From assembly GCA_036186865.1 (NCBI GenBank), contig AP025048.1:24395882-24459881 (forward strand): a DNA stretch of 64,000 nt, in the 5' to 3' direction. The position numbers were made by a program, and so were the translations under genes. The notes below the pieces were generated by a model, which saw only the letters and a list, made by a program, of their open reading frames with translations, made no database searches and was not told where the DNA came from. Source of the DNA: Eustoma russellianum. Lineage: Eukaryota; Streptophyta; Magnoliopsida; Gentianales; Gentianaceae. Below are positions 44,595-53,909 of this stretch, one piece after another (within the stretch, counting starts at the first letter, position 1; each line of letters starts with the position of its first letter).

Positions 44595-45659
44595 TCAGAT
44601 GAACTTGGTTCTTTGGTTTAAAACCATGAGGATAACCATGCATTTATAGCACCTATCAACCATGTGCCCTTGCATTCCACAGTGAGTACATTGGAAACAT
44701 TTTCCTCCATCTATCTGGCCTCTTCCATTATTCTTCATGTATCCTCCATATGGCTGTCCATTTGAATATATGTTAGCCACCATACATAAAGAAGCTTGGC
44801 TATCTGCCATTAATGCAGCACTCGCACTCTCTACTAGAGTTAATCCTGCATCAGCCATCACCTTCCTCTTATATTTCAAAGCCATTGAGAAGGTAGTGTT
44901 GATATCAGGTAAAAGAGACATTACAAACACTTGTGACTTAACAGGATCAAAGCTATCATTCAACCCCTTAATGAACTTGATCACATAATCACTCTCTACA
45001 AACTTCTGCATTTTTCAAGTCAGCTCACATCTACATCCTCCACATACACAACTGGGTACTGGCCTCACTGCCATCAATTCCTCCCATATCACTTTTAGTC
45101 TAGTAAAATATTCATTCACACTGCCTCCATCTTGTTTAATAGAATAAAAGTTTTCAAGGTCAAACAATCTAAAAGGATATGTGCTACCATATCTCAACTT
45201 TAAATCATTCCACATATCAAACGCACTATGAAACCACATGATGCTTTGAGAAATAGATTGACAAACAGAATTCATGATCCATGATTGAACCATGGTGTTT
45301 ACCTGCCTCCAAACAGCAAATTGAGGATCAATAACTCCAGGCTTCCATATGCTTCCATCAATGAAGCCTATTTTGTTCTTCACAACCAACGCCATCTCAA
45401 ACTTCCTGCTCCATGTATGGTAGTTATGCGCATTGAGAGGTGGTTGAGCCAAAACAATTGTAGGACTGTCATTAAGATGTAAGTAGAACGGATTCTGTAG
45501 AGGAATCTCAACTTGATGAGTCTGATTTCCTCTAGTACCAAACACTACATTCTGCACAAGACTCGTATCTCCTTGATTTTGATCACCTTTGAATCCAGAA
45601 CTGGAACTTCCATGAAACGCCATTTCAAGATTACAACAACCAAGGATTGTACACAACAC
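44595..45659 (-). pseudogene. Copia-3 gag
   Basis: Open frame 45659-45015 continues after one stop at 45011-44595 in the same or a nearby frame. It has the Ale-type gag pattern: NPFYLHLNDSPT, HNYHTWSRKFEMAL, NKIGFIDGS, WNDLKLRYG and the retrotran-gag GGSVNEYF...WEEL region. A zinc knuckle near the end reads CTHCGMQGHMVDRC, with C-X2-C-X4-H-X4-C spacing. The apparent start may be the ATG for MAFHGSSSS, 16 codons into the frame. Confidence 0.85.
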
Positions 45660-45754
45660 AACAAAGAGTAGATGAACTCAGAATATTCCGAATCCAAAAA
45701 AAAGAAGGAATCAAATTAGAGAAATCATCAAACACATCTCTGGCTCTGATACCA

Positions 45755-46046
45755 TGTCAAGAAACTGCGAATTGAATACATAATTTGGAAAACAAGAACA
45801 ACAAGAAATGAAATTGCTCAATTGCCAAGAAACCGGAGTATTCAACAGCGGAAGTTGGGGAGAAAAATATCTTCTCTGTCCTGTGCAATTCGCTAGCCGT
45901 TTTGCACCAACTGGATGCAATACTTGTACAACAGAATTGGAGGGAGGAAAGCAAAAACGCTAAAATGACAAGAATACCATTAATTTCTAATGTATCTGTT
46001 TTAACTACCAAGGGTAAAATAGTAATTTCATAGTGTTTAAAAATAT
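45755..46046 (-). repeat. Copia-3 5' LTR, truncated
   Basis: It starts at 45755 beside the primer-binding site and matches the other LTR up to TTTAAAAATAT (about 46046). Then LINE sequence follows. About 125 bp of U3 are missing. Confidence 0.8.
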
Positions 46047-46578
46047 ACGATGGTTTGGCATGAGCATAATCTAACAATTGTGAGGCAAATTTGATACGTG
46101 AATGCCTAGATCGAACTTTGTGCACAAGGTTTTGGCGCACTGTTTTCCATTGGCTGAGGCACTCCAACTTGCTGCCTCTCATTCAGAACACTTGGCTATG
46201 TCTATTTTGATGACGTCAAGTAATAGTACACCCCCTCGTCGTTCAACTCTTCAGCGCTTTGAGCCATATTGGCTTTGCGATGATGAGTGTGGATAATTAT
46301 TCATCAGGCGCCAACTTAATGATGCGATTTTGCGTACGCAAGCATCTTTGCGTGCGTGGAGCACAACTAAGTATGGAAGCTTAGCAAAGAAAATAAAAAA
46401 GACTAACCAGCAGGCAGAAGCAGCCATGACTTAAAATTTCAATGAAGTTAAATCTTTTGCGGAGAGGTTGGCAAGTCCGGAAAAGCGGGAGGAAATTTAT
46501 TGGCATCAACATGGGCGGACTGAATGGCTTTAGCACGGGTGTCAAAACACAAAGCATTTTCACCAAAAAGCGGGTTCC
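46047..46578 (+). pseudogene. LINE endonuclease end and linker
   Basis: Plus-strand frames give ANLIRECLDRTLCTRFW (endonuclease motif), then in another frame RFEPYWLCDDECG, then YWHQHGRTEWL and NTKHFHQKAGS. These follow the usual plant L1 order RFEPYW / YWRQRSR.WL..GDRNTKFFH. Frameshifts and stops are present. The piece ends at 46578 with the Copia-4 LTR. Confidence 0.75.
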
Positions 46579-47370
46579 TGTTGTTCAAAAAGTACATCAA
46601 AGTACTTTAAAATGTGCTCCAACCTTATATAAAAACTTATATGATATTGTTTGGGAGACTGAAAGATGATTTAAACAATTTGAACTTGGAAAAGGTCACT
46701 TGGATCAATCCATGTGTAGGCTGGGATCGAACCAAGTGGAAGCAGAAATGAAGTTGAGTGTTCTGTTGGATTTGGATCAATCACATCGATCGATTGATGT
46801 GACATGGATTGCTACATTGATCGATTGATGTAGTATGGATGTAAAGTTGGAGCTCTCTGTCTAACATAGATCTATCACATGGATCGATCGATGTTGGCAG
46901 GATGAAAAGCTAGAGCTCTCTGTCCGACATCAATCAATGTGCCAACAGTCAGAACCTTTCATTTTGAATTGCATCTTTTGATCCAAGATTTACCTCCCTT
47001 CATACATGAACGGCATGCTACTGACTTGGAGGTTATTTAAATTGCTTAAATGGGTTTTAATAGTGGTTTTTACACAAAAAAAGGCTTATATATAGTATGC
47101 TTTGTTATCTTGAACAATATACAACAAGTTTTGAAAAAACTAAAAACTTTCAGCACTTTGTCATCCTCCATCTCTTCTTCCTCCACTATCAACTACTTCT
47201 ACAGCAAGTTCAACCTCTCTCTAGTAGAGCAAACTAAAGAGAGTAAGTCGTTATATCCTGGGAAGCATTAGTCTTATTGTCTACCTTGCTCACTGGTAGA
47301 GACTAAATTGCTTTCAGGACAGAGTTATCAAGAAACTTGTCTCGGCTTTATCTTCATTGTTATCTTGTTT
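46579..47370 (+). repeat. Copia-4 5' LTR, inner end altered
   Basis: It begins TGTTGTTCAAAAAGTAC and matches 51749-52592. U3 holds a GATCGATC-type array at about 46690-46935. Homology to the right LTR ends at TATCTTGTTT (47370), about 20 bp short of the LTR end, and no primer-binding site follows. A gag ATG comes only five bases later. Confidence 0.8.
46690..46935. repeat. GATCGATC array, Copia-4 left LTR
   Basis: Repeated near-palindromes such as CACATCGATCGATTGATGTG and CACATGGATCGATCGATGTT lie 110-355 bp from the LTR start. The equivalent array in the right LTR is at about 51867-52165. Confidence 0.85.
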
Positions 47371-47374
47371 AGAC

Positions 47375-48130
47375 ATGTCAAAATTGGAGCCATTTGATGG
47401 CAGATTTTACAAAAGATAGGCAGCAAAAGTGCTGTTCTTTTTGGAAATGCTTTCTATTTCATACGTGCTCAAGATGGACAAACCAAGCGATAAAACAAAG
47501 GCACGAAGTATGATTCAGACAATACTACTTGCAGAAGCCATATCCTGCACTTCTTGGACAACTCCTTGTTTGACATCTATATTAAATTTACTTCAGCAAA
47601 GGAGATTTGGTTAGCACTGGAAAGTAAATATGGTGCTGAGGATGTTAGCAAGCGCAAGTACGTAGTGAGTGAGTTTTTGAAGTTCCAGATGGTGGATCAT
47701 GCTCCAATCAATGATCAAATCCATCAATTTCAACAGCTGGTGGATAATCTGGAACAAGAAGGGATTAAGATCGATGAAACCTTCCAGGCCGCAGCACTAT
47801 TGGAGAAACTTCCCCCCTTCGTAGAGCAAATACAAAAAGAGAGAGAAACAAGATAATGCCAAGTTGTTTCTTGATGCGGTGATCAAACACATACGCATCG
47901 AAGAGAACAACAGAATGAAACTCATAGTGAAGAAAGAGTTAATGCCAATGTTGTTGAGCATGCTGCGAAGAAACAAAGGTTCCAAACCAACAACCGCGGC
48001 AACAACAGTGGTGGAAACAAAGATAAGAAATTTGTTGTGTAGGTCCAAAAGAAGATCAAATGAGTTTGCTGGGTTTGTGGGAAACCAGGACACCTAGCAG
48101 TTAATTACAAAAAAAAGGCCAAAGCAGCCT
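47375..48130 (+). pseudogene. Copia-4 gag remnant
   Basis: It starts MSKLEPFDGRFYKR and meets TAG at 47417-47419. After frame changes the plus strand continues with SHILHFLDNSLFDIY, WLALESKYGAEDVSKRKYVV, FQMVDHAPINDQIHQFQQLV and ALLEKLPP. This is the same gag pattern as Copia-2. A zinc-knuckle region near 48060-48100 is disrupted. Confidence 0.8.
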
Positions 48131-48143
48131 TCAAGCAAACCTT

Positions 48144-51100
48144 GTGGAGGATGCAGGAGCGGAAGACGATGTCATTGTAGCGGTCGTCCTAACAGAGGTA
48201 AACCTTGTTAGTAGTGCAACGGAATGGGTGGTAGACACAGGGGCTACCATGCATATTGCAACCATTAAGGACCTATTTTTTGATTATCAAGAAATATGTA
48301 GCAGTGAACAAGTCTTCTTGGGAGATGCACATGGTACCCAAGTTCTTGGAAAGGGTAGGGTGCTTCTCAAGTTGACATCTGGAAAGAAACTGGAGTTAAG
48401 CAATGTGTTGCACGTTCCTGCTATGCATAGGAACTTGATATCCGGTGTACTACTGAACAAGGCTAACATTAAACTTGTTCACGAGTCTGATAAACTTGTC
48501 TTATCTAGAAATGAGAATTTTTTGGTGAGGGATTTTGTAATGGGGGCTGCTTGTTCTTGACGCCATTTGTTTGTCTAATAATAAACATGCATCCAGTTCT
48601 GTTTACTTTGTTGAGTCTCTTGATGTGTGGCATGCTAGACTAGGACATGTAAACATAGTAGTTATAAAGAAACTCAAAAACTTGAATATGATTTCTTGTG
48701 ATGGTGATACTTTTGACAAATGTGAACATTATGTTGATGCTAAACATTTTAAGAAACCTCTTAAGAAAGTTGATAGAGCTTCTCAAAAACTTAGTCTAAT
48801 TCATAGTGACTTAGGTGATTTTAAGAATCATGTGAGTAAAGGTGGTAAAAGGTATTATTTTACTTTTATTGATGATTACTCTAGATATGTGAAAGTATAT
48901 TTGTTGAGTCATAAGGATTAGACCGAGTCTATGTTTATAAACTACAAGAATAAAGTTGAAAATCAGTTATATTTAAGGATCAAAAGGCTTAGAACTGATA
49001 GAGGTGGTGATATTATACAGATTCTTTACAAAGATTTTGTGAAGAAAATGGAATTATTCATAAAGTCACCCCCGTACACACCTCAATCTAACGGAGTAGT
49101 CGAAACAAAGAACAGAACGCTCAAAAATATAATGAATGCAATGTTGATTAGTTCAGGATTGCCAGACAATACGTGGGATGATGCCATCTTGACTGCATGT
49201 CATATTTTGAATAGAATACCTCATAAGAAGTTAGATAAAACGCCTTATGAGTTGTGAAAAGGCTACGCACCCAACCTGAGTTATCTGAAAGTGCGGGGGT
49301 GTTTAGCCAAAGTCGCTATTCCTGAATTTAAACGAAGAAAAATTGGGTTAAAGACAAGAGATTGTGTATTCATTGGATATGTTCAAAATAGTGCAGCATA
49401 TATATCCATGGCTATAGATAATAGTTCTATATTAGAATCTAAGGATGCTGAATTTTTTGAACATATCTTCCCTATGAAAAGATAATCTGAAGTTGTCTCT
49501 AAATTTGAGATAGGTGAATCAAGTATAACAGTAGTTAATCAAGAAGTTGATCTAACTAGGAAAAGCAAGAGACAGAGTTGAGAAATCGTTTGGGGATGAT
49601 TTTACAACAATTTTGATTTTAGAAGATGACACCAAAACTTATGAAGACGCTGTTAAATCAGTAGACTCTAAGTTTTGGAAAGAACCACTAATAGTGAACT
49701 TGAGTCAATTCTAAGTAATAACACTTGGGAATTGGTAGATTTACCTAGAGGTTGTAAACCTATCAGTTGTAAGTGGGTTTTTAGGAAGAAACTAAAGGCA
49801 GATGGAACAATTGATAAGTTCAAAGCTAGGCTTGTCGCTAAAGAGTTCACGCAACAAGAGGGTATAGATTTCTTTGATATTTACTCTTCGGTTGCTAATA
49901 TCACTACCATTAGAGTGTTTGTAGCACTTGCCTCCATTTATAGACTTGTTATTCATCAAATGGATGTAAAGTCAGCATTTTTAAATGGAGACTTAGAAGA
50001 AGATATACATATAAAACAACCAGAGGGTATGATAGTTAAAGGCCAACAACATAAAGTGTGTAGACTTAAGAAATCTTTGTATGGTCTTAAGCAAGAACCT
50101 AAACAATGGCACGAAAAATTTGATAACGCAATGGTCTCAAATGGTTATGTAGTAAATGAAAGCGACTGTTGTGTGTATAGCAAACTTGTTGTTGTGATGG
50201 TGTCATTGTTTGTCTTTGTGTTGATGATATGTTAATTTTTGGTACTGACATAGATGCTGTAAAAAACACGAAATCTTTTCAGTCTTCTGTCTTTGACATG
50301 AAAGATATGGGGAAGGCAGATTTGATTCTTGGACTTAAGTTAGTGGAGAAATATAAGGGTTACCTACTTTCTCAAGAACACTATGTTGAGAAGATGTTGA
50401 AAAAGTATAATCATTTTGACATGAAACCAGTAAGTTCTCCTTGTGATTCAATTGTGACATTGAAAAAGAATAAATTCGAAAGTGTGTCTCAATGTGAATA
50501 TGCTAGGATAATTAGTAGTGTAATGTACTTGATGAATTGCACTAGGCCCGACATTGCATATACCGTAAATAGACTTACAAGATATACTCGTAATCCTAAT
50601 GAAAAACATTAGTGTGCATTAAGACAATCATTGAGATATCTAAAGGTACAATGAATTTAGGACTCACGTTTAGTGGTTCATCCGCTGCTTTAGAAGGCTA
50701 CTGTGATGCTAACTGGGTGACTGATAATGACGAGATAAACTCCACTAGTGCATATGTGTTTACATTAGATGGTGGAGCTATCTCTTGGAAGTCATGTAAA
50801 TAAACTTGTAGTGCAAAATCAGCTATGGAGTCTGAATTCATTGCATTAGAACTTGCTAGTACAGAGACTGAGTGTTTAGGAATTTACTTGTTGATATTCC
50901 TTTATGGTCTAAACCTACGCCTTCTGTATCTATTCATTGTGATTCTCAGGCTGCTATTGCACGCGCAAAGAACAAGATTTATAATGGGAAGAGCCAGCAT
51001 ATCTGTCTAAAGCACAATATTGTGTGTGATTTGATAAGTTCAGAGGTGGTAAACTTGGAGTATGTCAGAACTAAGTTTAACCTTGCTGACCTCTTAACTA

Positions 51101-51177
51101 AAGGACTAAGTAAGAAATTAGTCTATGAAACATCAAGGGGGATGGGACTTATTCCATTTGTAGAGAATTCTACTTGA
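48144..51177 (+). pseudogene. Copia-4 pol remnants
   Basis: Protease WVVDTGATMHIATI at about 48226 is followed by HRNLISGVLL. Integrase pieces run 48571-49257 (WHARLGHVN, LIHSDLGDF, RTDRGGD, PQSNGVVETKNR). The integrase C terminus is at 49291-49485. RT is at about 49675-50612 (KWVFRKKLKADG, DVKSAFLNGDL); the catalytic box reads CVDD, and only in the frame that resumes near 50215. RNase H covers 50612-51177 (GYCDANWVTD, MESEFIAL, CDSQAAIARAK, NLADLLTKGLS). Stops include 48919 (TAG) and 49255 (TGA in place of a tryptophan codon), with several frameshifts. No functional protein is expected. Confidence 0.85.
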
Positions 51178-51748
51178 CGGGAACCTAACCCGCTATTAGT
51201 AGAGATCATACGAAAGGGGTTCAATGTGGTAAAAATAAGTCGTGAAAGAGTTCTGTGTTGCACTATCGAAATGTTCCTTCCTAAGGTGTTGTTGTGGATA
51301 ATGCTCGCTGTAAAGAATCGAGGGTGAGATTTCAAGAATCTCTTAATGGAAATACATAACCATGTTATATGGTGGTGTGAGCTGCGTACAATGGATGAAT
51401 TCCACCTATATAAGCTTGGAAATGGTGCTGCTTCTTGTGAGGCCACGGAAAACTCTCTAGAGAGCTTATGAATCCGGAGAAAGGTACATGACCGTTATCG
51501 CACCAAACCGCGAGCTTGAAGAAGTAGATAATGATATGTTTTCTTGTTGTTCATATAAACAATAGTGGAGTAAGATTCAAGACGAATTTCATCTTACTTC
51601 CGTTTATATAGCTCAAGTTGTACTACCAGCAATTCAAGACCATAAGTCATCATATCTGTTATGTGTCGTTATCTTTCGTTGATAGTGGAGAGGTCAGTTT
51701 GTTACCGTTTGGAAATGTTTGTATATAAGTTTGGATCATGTGGAGGAT
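51178..51748 (+). other. conserved 3' noncoding block and polypurine tract of Copia-4
   Basis: No open frame of note is present. GGTTCAATGTGG (51218-51229) and CACCTATATAAGCTTGGAAA (51403-51422), followed by GCTGCTTCT and TGTGAGGCC, follow the same order as in the Copia-2 block. The region ends GTGGAGGAT before the LTR at 51749, a weak polypurine tract. Confidence 0.6.
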
Positions 51749-52613
51749 TGTTGGAAAAGTACTTTAAAGACTTTAATGTGTGCTCCAACCTTATGTAAAA
51801 ACTTGTATGATGTAGTTTGGGAGATTGAAAGATGATTTGAACACTTTGAACTTGGAAAAAGTTACTTGGATCGATCCATATGTAGGCTGGATCGAACCAA
51901 GTGGAAGCAGAAATGAAGTTGAGTGTTCTGTTGGACATGGATCGGTCACATCGATGGATCGATGTGACATGGATCGCTACATTGATCGATCGATGTTGGA
52001 TGCAAAGTTGGAGCTCTCTATCCAACATAATTGATCACATGGATCGATTGATGTGACATCGATTGTTACATCGATCGATCGATGTTGGCAGGATGAAAAG
52101 CTGAAGCTCTCTGTCCGACATTGATCGATGAATCAATCGATCGAAGTGACATCGATCGATGTGTCAACCATCAGAACCTTTCATTTTGAATTGCATCTTT
52201 TGATCCAAGATTTACCTCCCTTCATACATGAACAACATGCAATTGACTTGGAGGTTATTTAAATTGCTTAAATGGGTTTTAATAGTGGTTTTTACACAAC
52301 CCAAGGTTTGTATATAATATGCTTTGTTATCTTGAATAATATACAACAAGTTTTGAAAAAACTAAAAACTTTCAGCATTTTTTCATTCTCCATGTATTTT
52401 TCCTCCACTATCAACTACTTCTACAGCAAGTTCAACCTCTCTCTAGTAGAACAAACTAAAGAGAGTAAGCCGTTATATCTTGGGAAGCATTAGTTTTGTT
52501 GTCTACCTTGCTCACTGGTAGAGACTAAATTGCTTTAAGGACAGAGTTATCAAGAAACTCGTCTCGGTTTTATCTTCATCGTTATCTTGTTTGGTTCATC
52601 GCATATTCTACCA
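51749..52613 (+). repeat. Copia-4 3' LTR
   Basis: It starts TGTTGGAAAAGTACTTTAAAG. The GATCGATC-type array lies at about 51867-52165. It extends beyond the homology with the left LTR to about 52613 (TCTACCA). A 71-73 residue reading frame seen in both LTRs (47050 and 52272) is probably fortuitous. Confidence 0.8.
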
Positions 52614-53567
52614 TATTCCCAACACCCGTAAGCGTCAGAACACTATTCATTCACTCATGGATGCTGATGATATTACATATTCTGATGAATATAATCCCAC
52701 ACGTACTGGTCTTGAGCACTTCCAGGGAGTTTTCACATCTTCCGCCTGCCATTCAATGGGCGTTTCTTACCATTTTGCACTCTTGCTGAAAATGACCAGC
52801 TATCACTTGCTGCACCATTTACAATGGAAGAAATCACACGACCTTTTAAGCAACTTTCAGCCACAAAGGCGCCCTGGCCGGATGGATTGCATGTCATCTT
52901 CATGCAAAAAAATGTGGCATGTTATACTTGATAATATTTCTAGGCTTGCGCTGCATTTTCCCAATCATGGTTGTTCTCTGGATGCTATTAATAATACTCT
53001 TACTTGTTTGGTGCCAAAAATCCTACTTGTATTACAGAATTTAGACCTATTAGTTTACCAAATTCTGTTTACAAGCTTATTTCCCGGGTGCTGGTTAATC
53101 GATTGAAATTGGTTCTTCATTCTACTATTGATTGCACGCAAAGTGCTTTCGTCCAAGGAAGATTAATTACCGACAATGAGATAGTGGGATCGAAGCTTTT
53201 CATTAATTATTAATTGGAAGGCCAGGAGCTGTACCTCATATGTCTAAAACATTCGATCGTGTTGAATGGCCTTTATTTAAAACAGGTTCTAGATATGATG
53301 GCTTTCCCCACGGCCTTTGTTTCAAGAGTTATGGAATGTGTTACATCGGCATCGCTTTATCTTACAATTAATGGGCAACAAACGACATCGTTCAAGCCCA
53401 CACGTGATTTGTAGCAAGGGGATCCTCTATCTCCTTTTCTTTTTATCATCTGCGCGGAGGGCTTTTCCGCCCTTGTTAGGCAGGCTGAGCGGCAAAATTT
53501 GTGAGAAGCATGAAGGTTTGGAAGGATGGGTCCTTCAATCTCACACTTGTTCTTTGAGGACTATATG
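52614..53567 (+). pseudogene. LINE reverse transcriptase fragment
   Basis: Plus-strand frames give NTRKRQNTIHSLMDADD, then FQGVFTSS, then ITEFRPISLPNSVYKLISRV and DCTQSAFVQGRLITDNEIV. These are standard plant L1 RT blocks. Further on come SPFLFIICAEGFSAL and GRMGPSISHLFFEDY, where FFADD is usual, so the catalytic aspartates are damaged. Several frameshifts occur. Sequence similarity stops right at this motif (about 53567). Confidence 0.8.
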
Positions 53568-53909
53568 GAAAAGAACCAAACAAGAAGAAGAGAAGTTCAG
53601 AGATGATAGCAAAAAAAGTATATATCCATTGCCTAAACCATACCCCCTCTTTCTGGATGGAAGAAAACATCCAGAGAAGTAGATACAGAAGAAACTCCAA
53701 CTACAGCATCAAAAACAATTCCCATAACCGGCAGACAATTTATGGGTTTTATATTCACTAATATACAAAACATACACAAACGATAGTTATACATTAACCT
53801 ATACTTGTAGGCTGGCTACCATGAAGCAAATATTTCAAACTATTATTATTATCATTTTTGGGCAAAGAATTATTCAGCTGTCATCTCAGAGTAATGTCAT
53901 TGCTCACAC
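53568..53909 (-). other. 3' untranslated region and downstream flank of the BTB gene
   Basis: About 340 bp lie between the BTB gene stop codon and the LINE breakpoint. No reading frame is supported. The minus strand has AATATAAAA near 53745-53753, a possible non-canonical poly(A) signal. The transcript end cannot be placed from sequence alone. Confidence 0.4.

Larger units (their letters stand above)
40574..46046 (-). mobile_element. Copia-3: Ale/Retrofit-like copia element inserted in the LINE
   Basis: Minus-strand element of about 5.5 kb with LTRs at 40574-40990 (417 bp, TGTCAAG...CTTCAACA) and 45755-46046 (truncated). A primer-binding site (TGGTATCAGAGC on the minus strand) at 45743-45754 directly touches the 5' LTR. 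The gag type and short LTRs fit the Ale/Retrofit lineage. The outer end of the right LTR is lost; the left flank is AATGG. Coding regions carry many frameshifts. Confidence 0.85.
46579..52613 (+). mobile_element. Copia-4: TNT1-like copia element inserted in the LINE
   Basis: Plus-strand element with LTRs at 46579-47370 and 51749 to about 52613. Gag, protease, integrase, RT and RNase H are in order but broken by many stops and frameshifts. The LINE linker breaks off at 46578 and resumes just after 52613. The flanks GTTCC (46574-46578) and ATTCC (52615-52619) could be a decayed target duplication, with the exact LTR end uncertain by a base or so. Confidence 0.82.
40380..53567 (+). mobile_element. 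L1-type LINE, plus strand, split by Copia-3 and Copia-4
   Basis: Three plus-strand pieces join in the right order as one ORF2: 40380-40573 (endonuclease), 46047-46578 (endonuclease end and linker) and about 52614-53567 (linker and RT). Copia-3 lies in the first gap and Copia-4 in the second. The left end abuts the SIRE-2 LTR. The right end stops at the RT catalytic region, so the LINE 3' end is missing. Each piece has stops and frameshifts. Confidence 0.82.
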
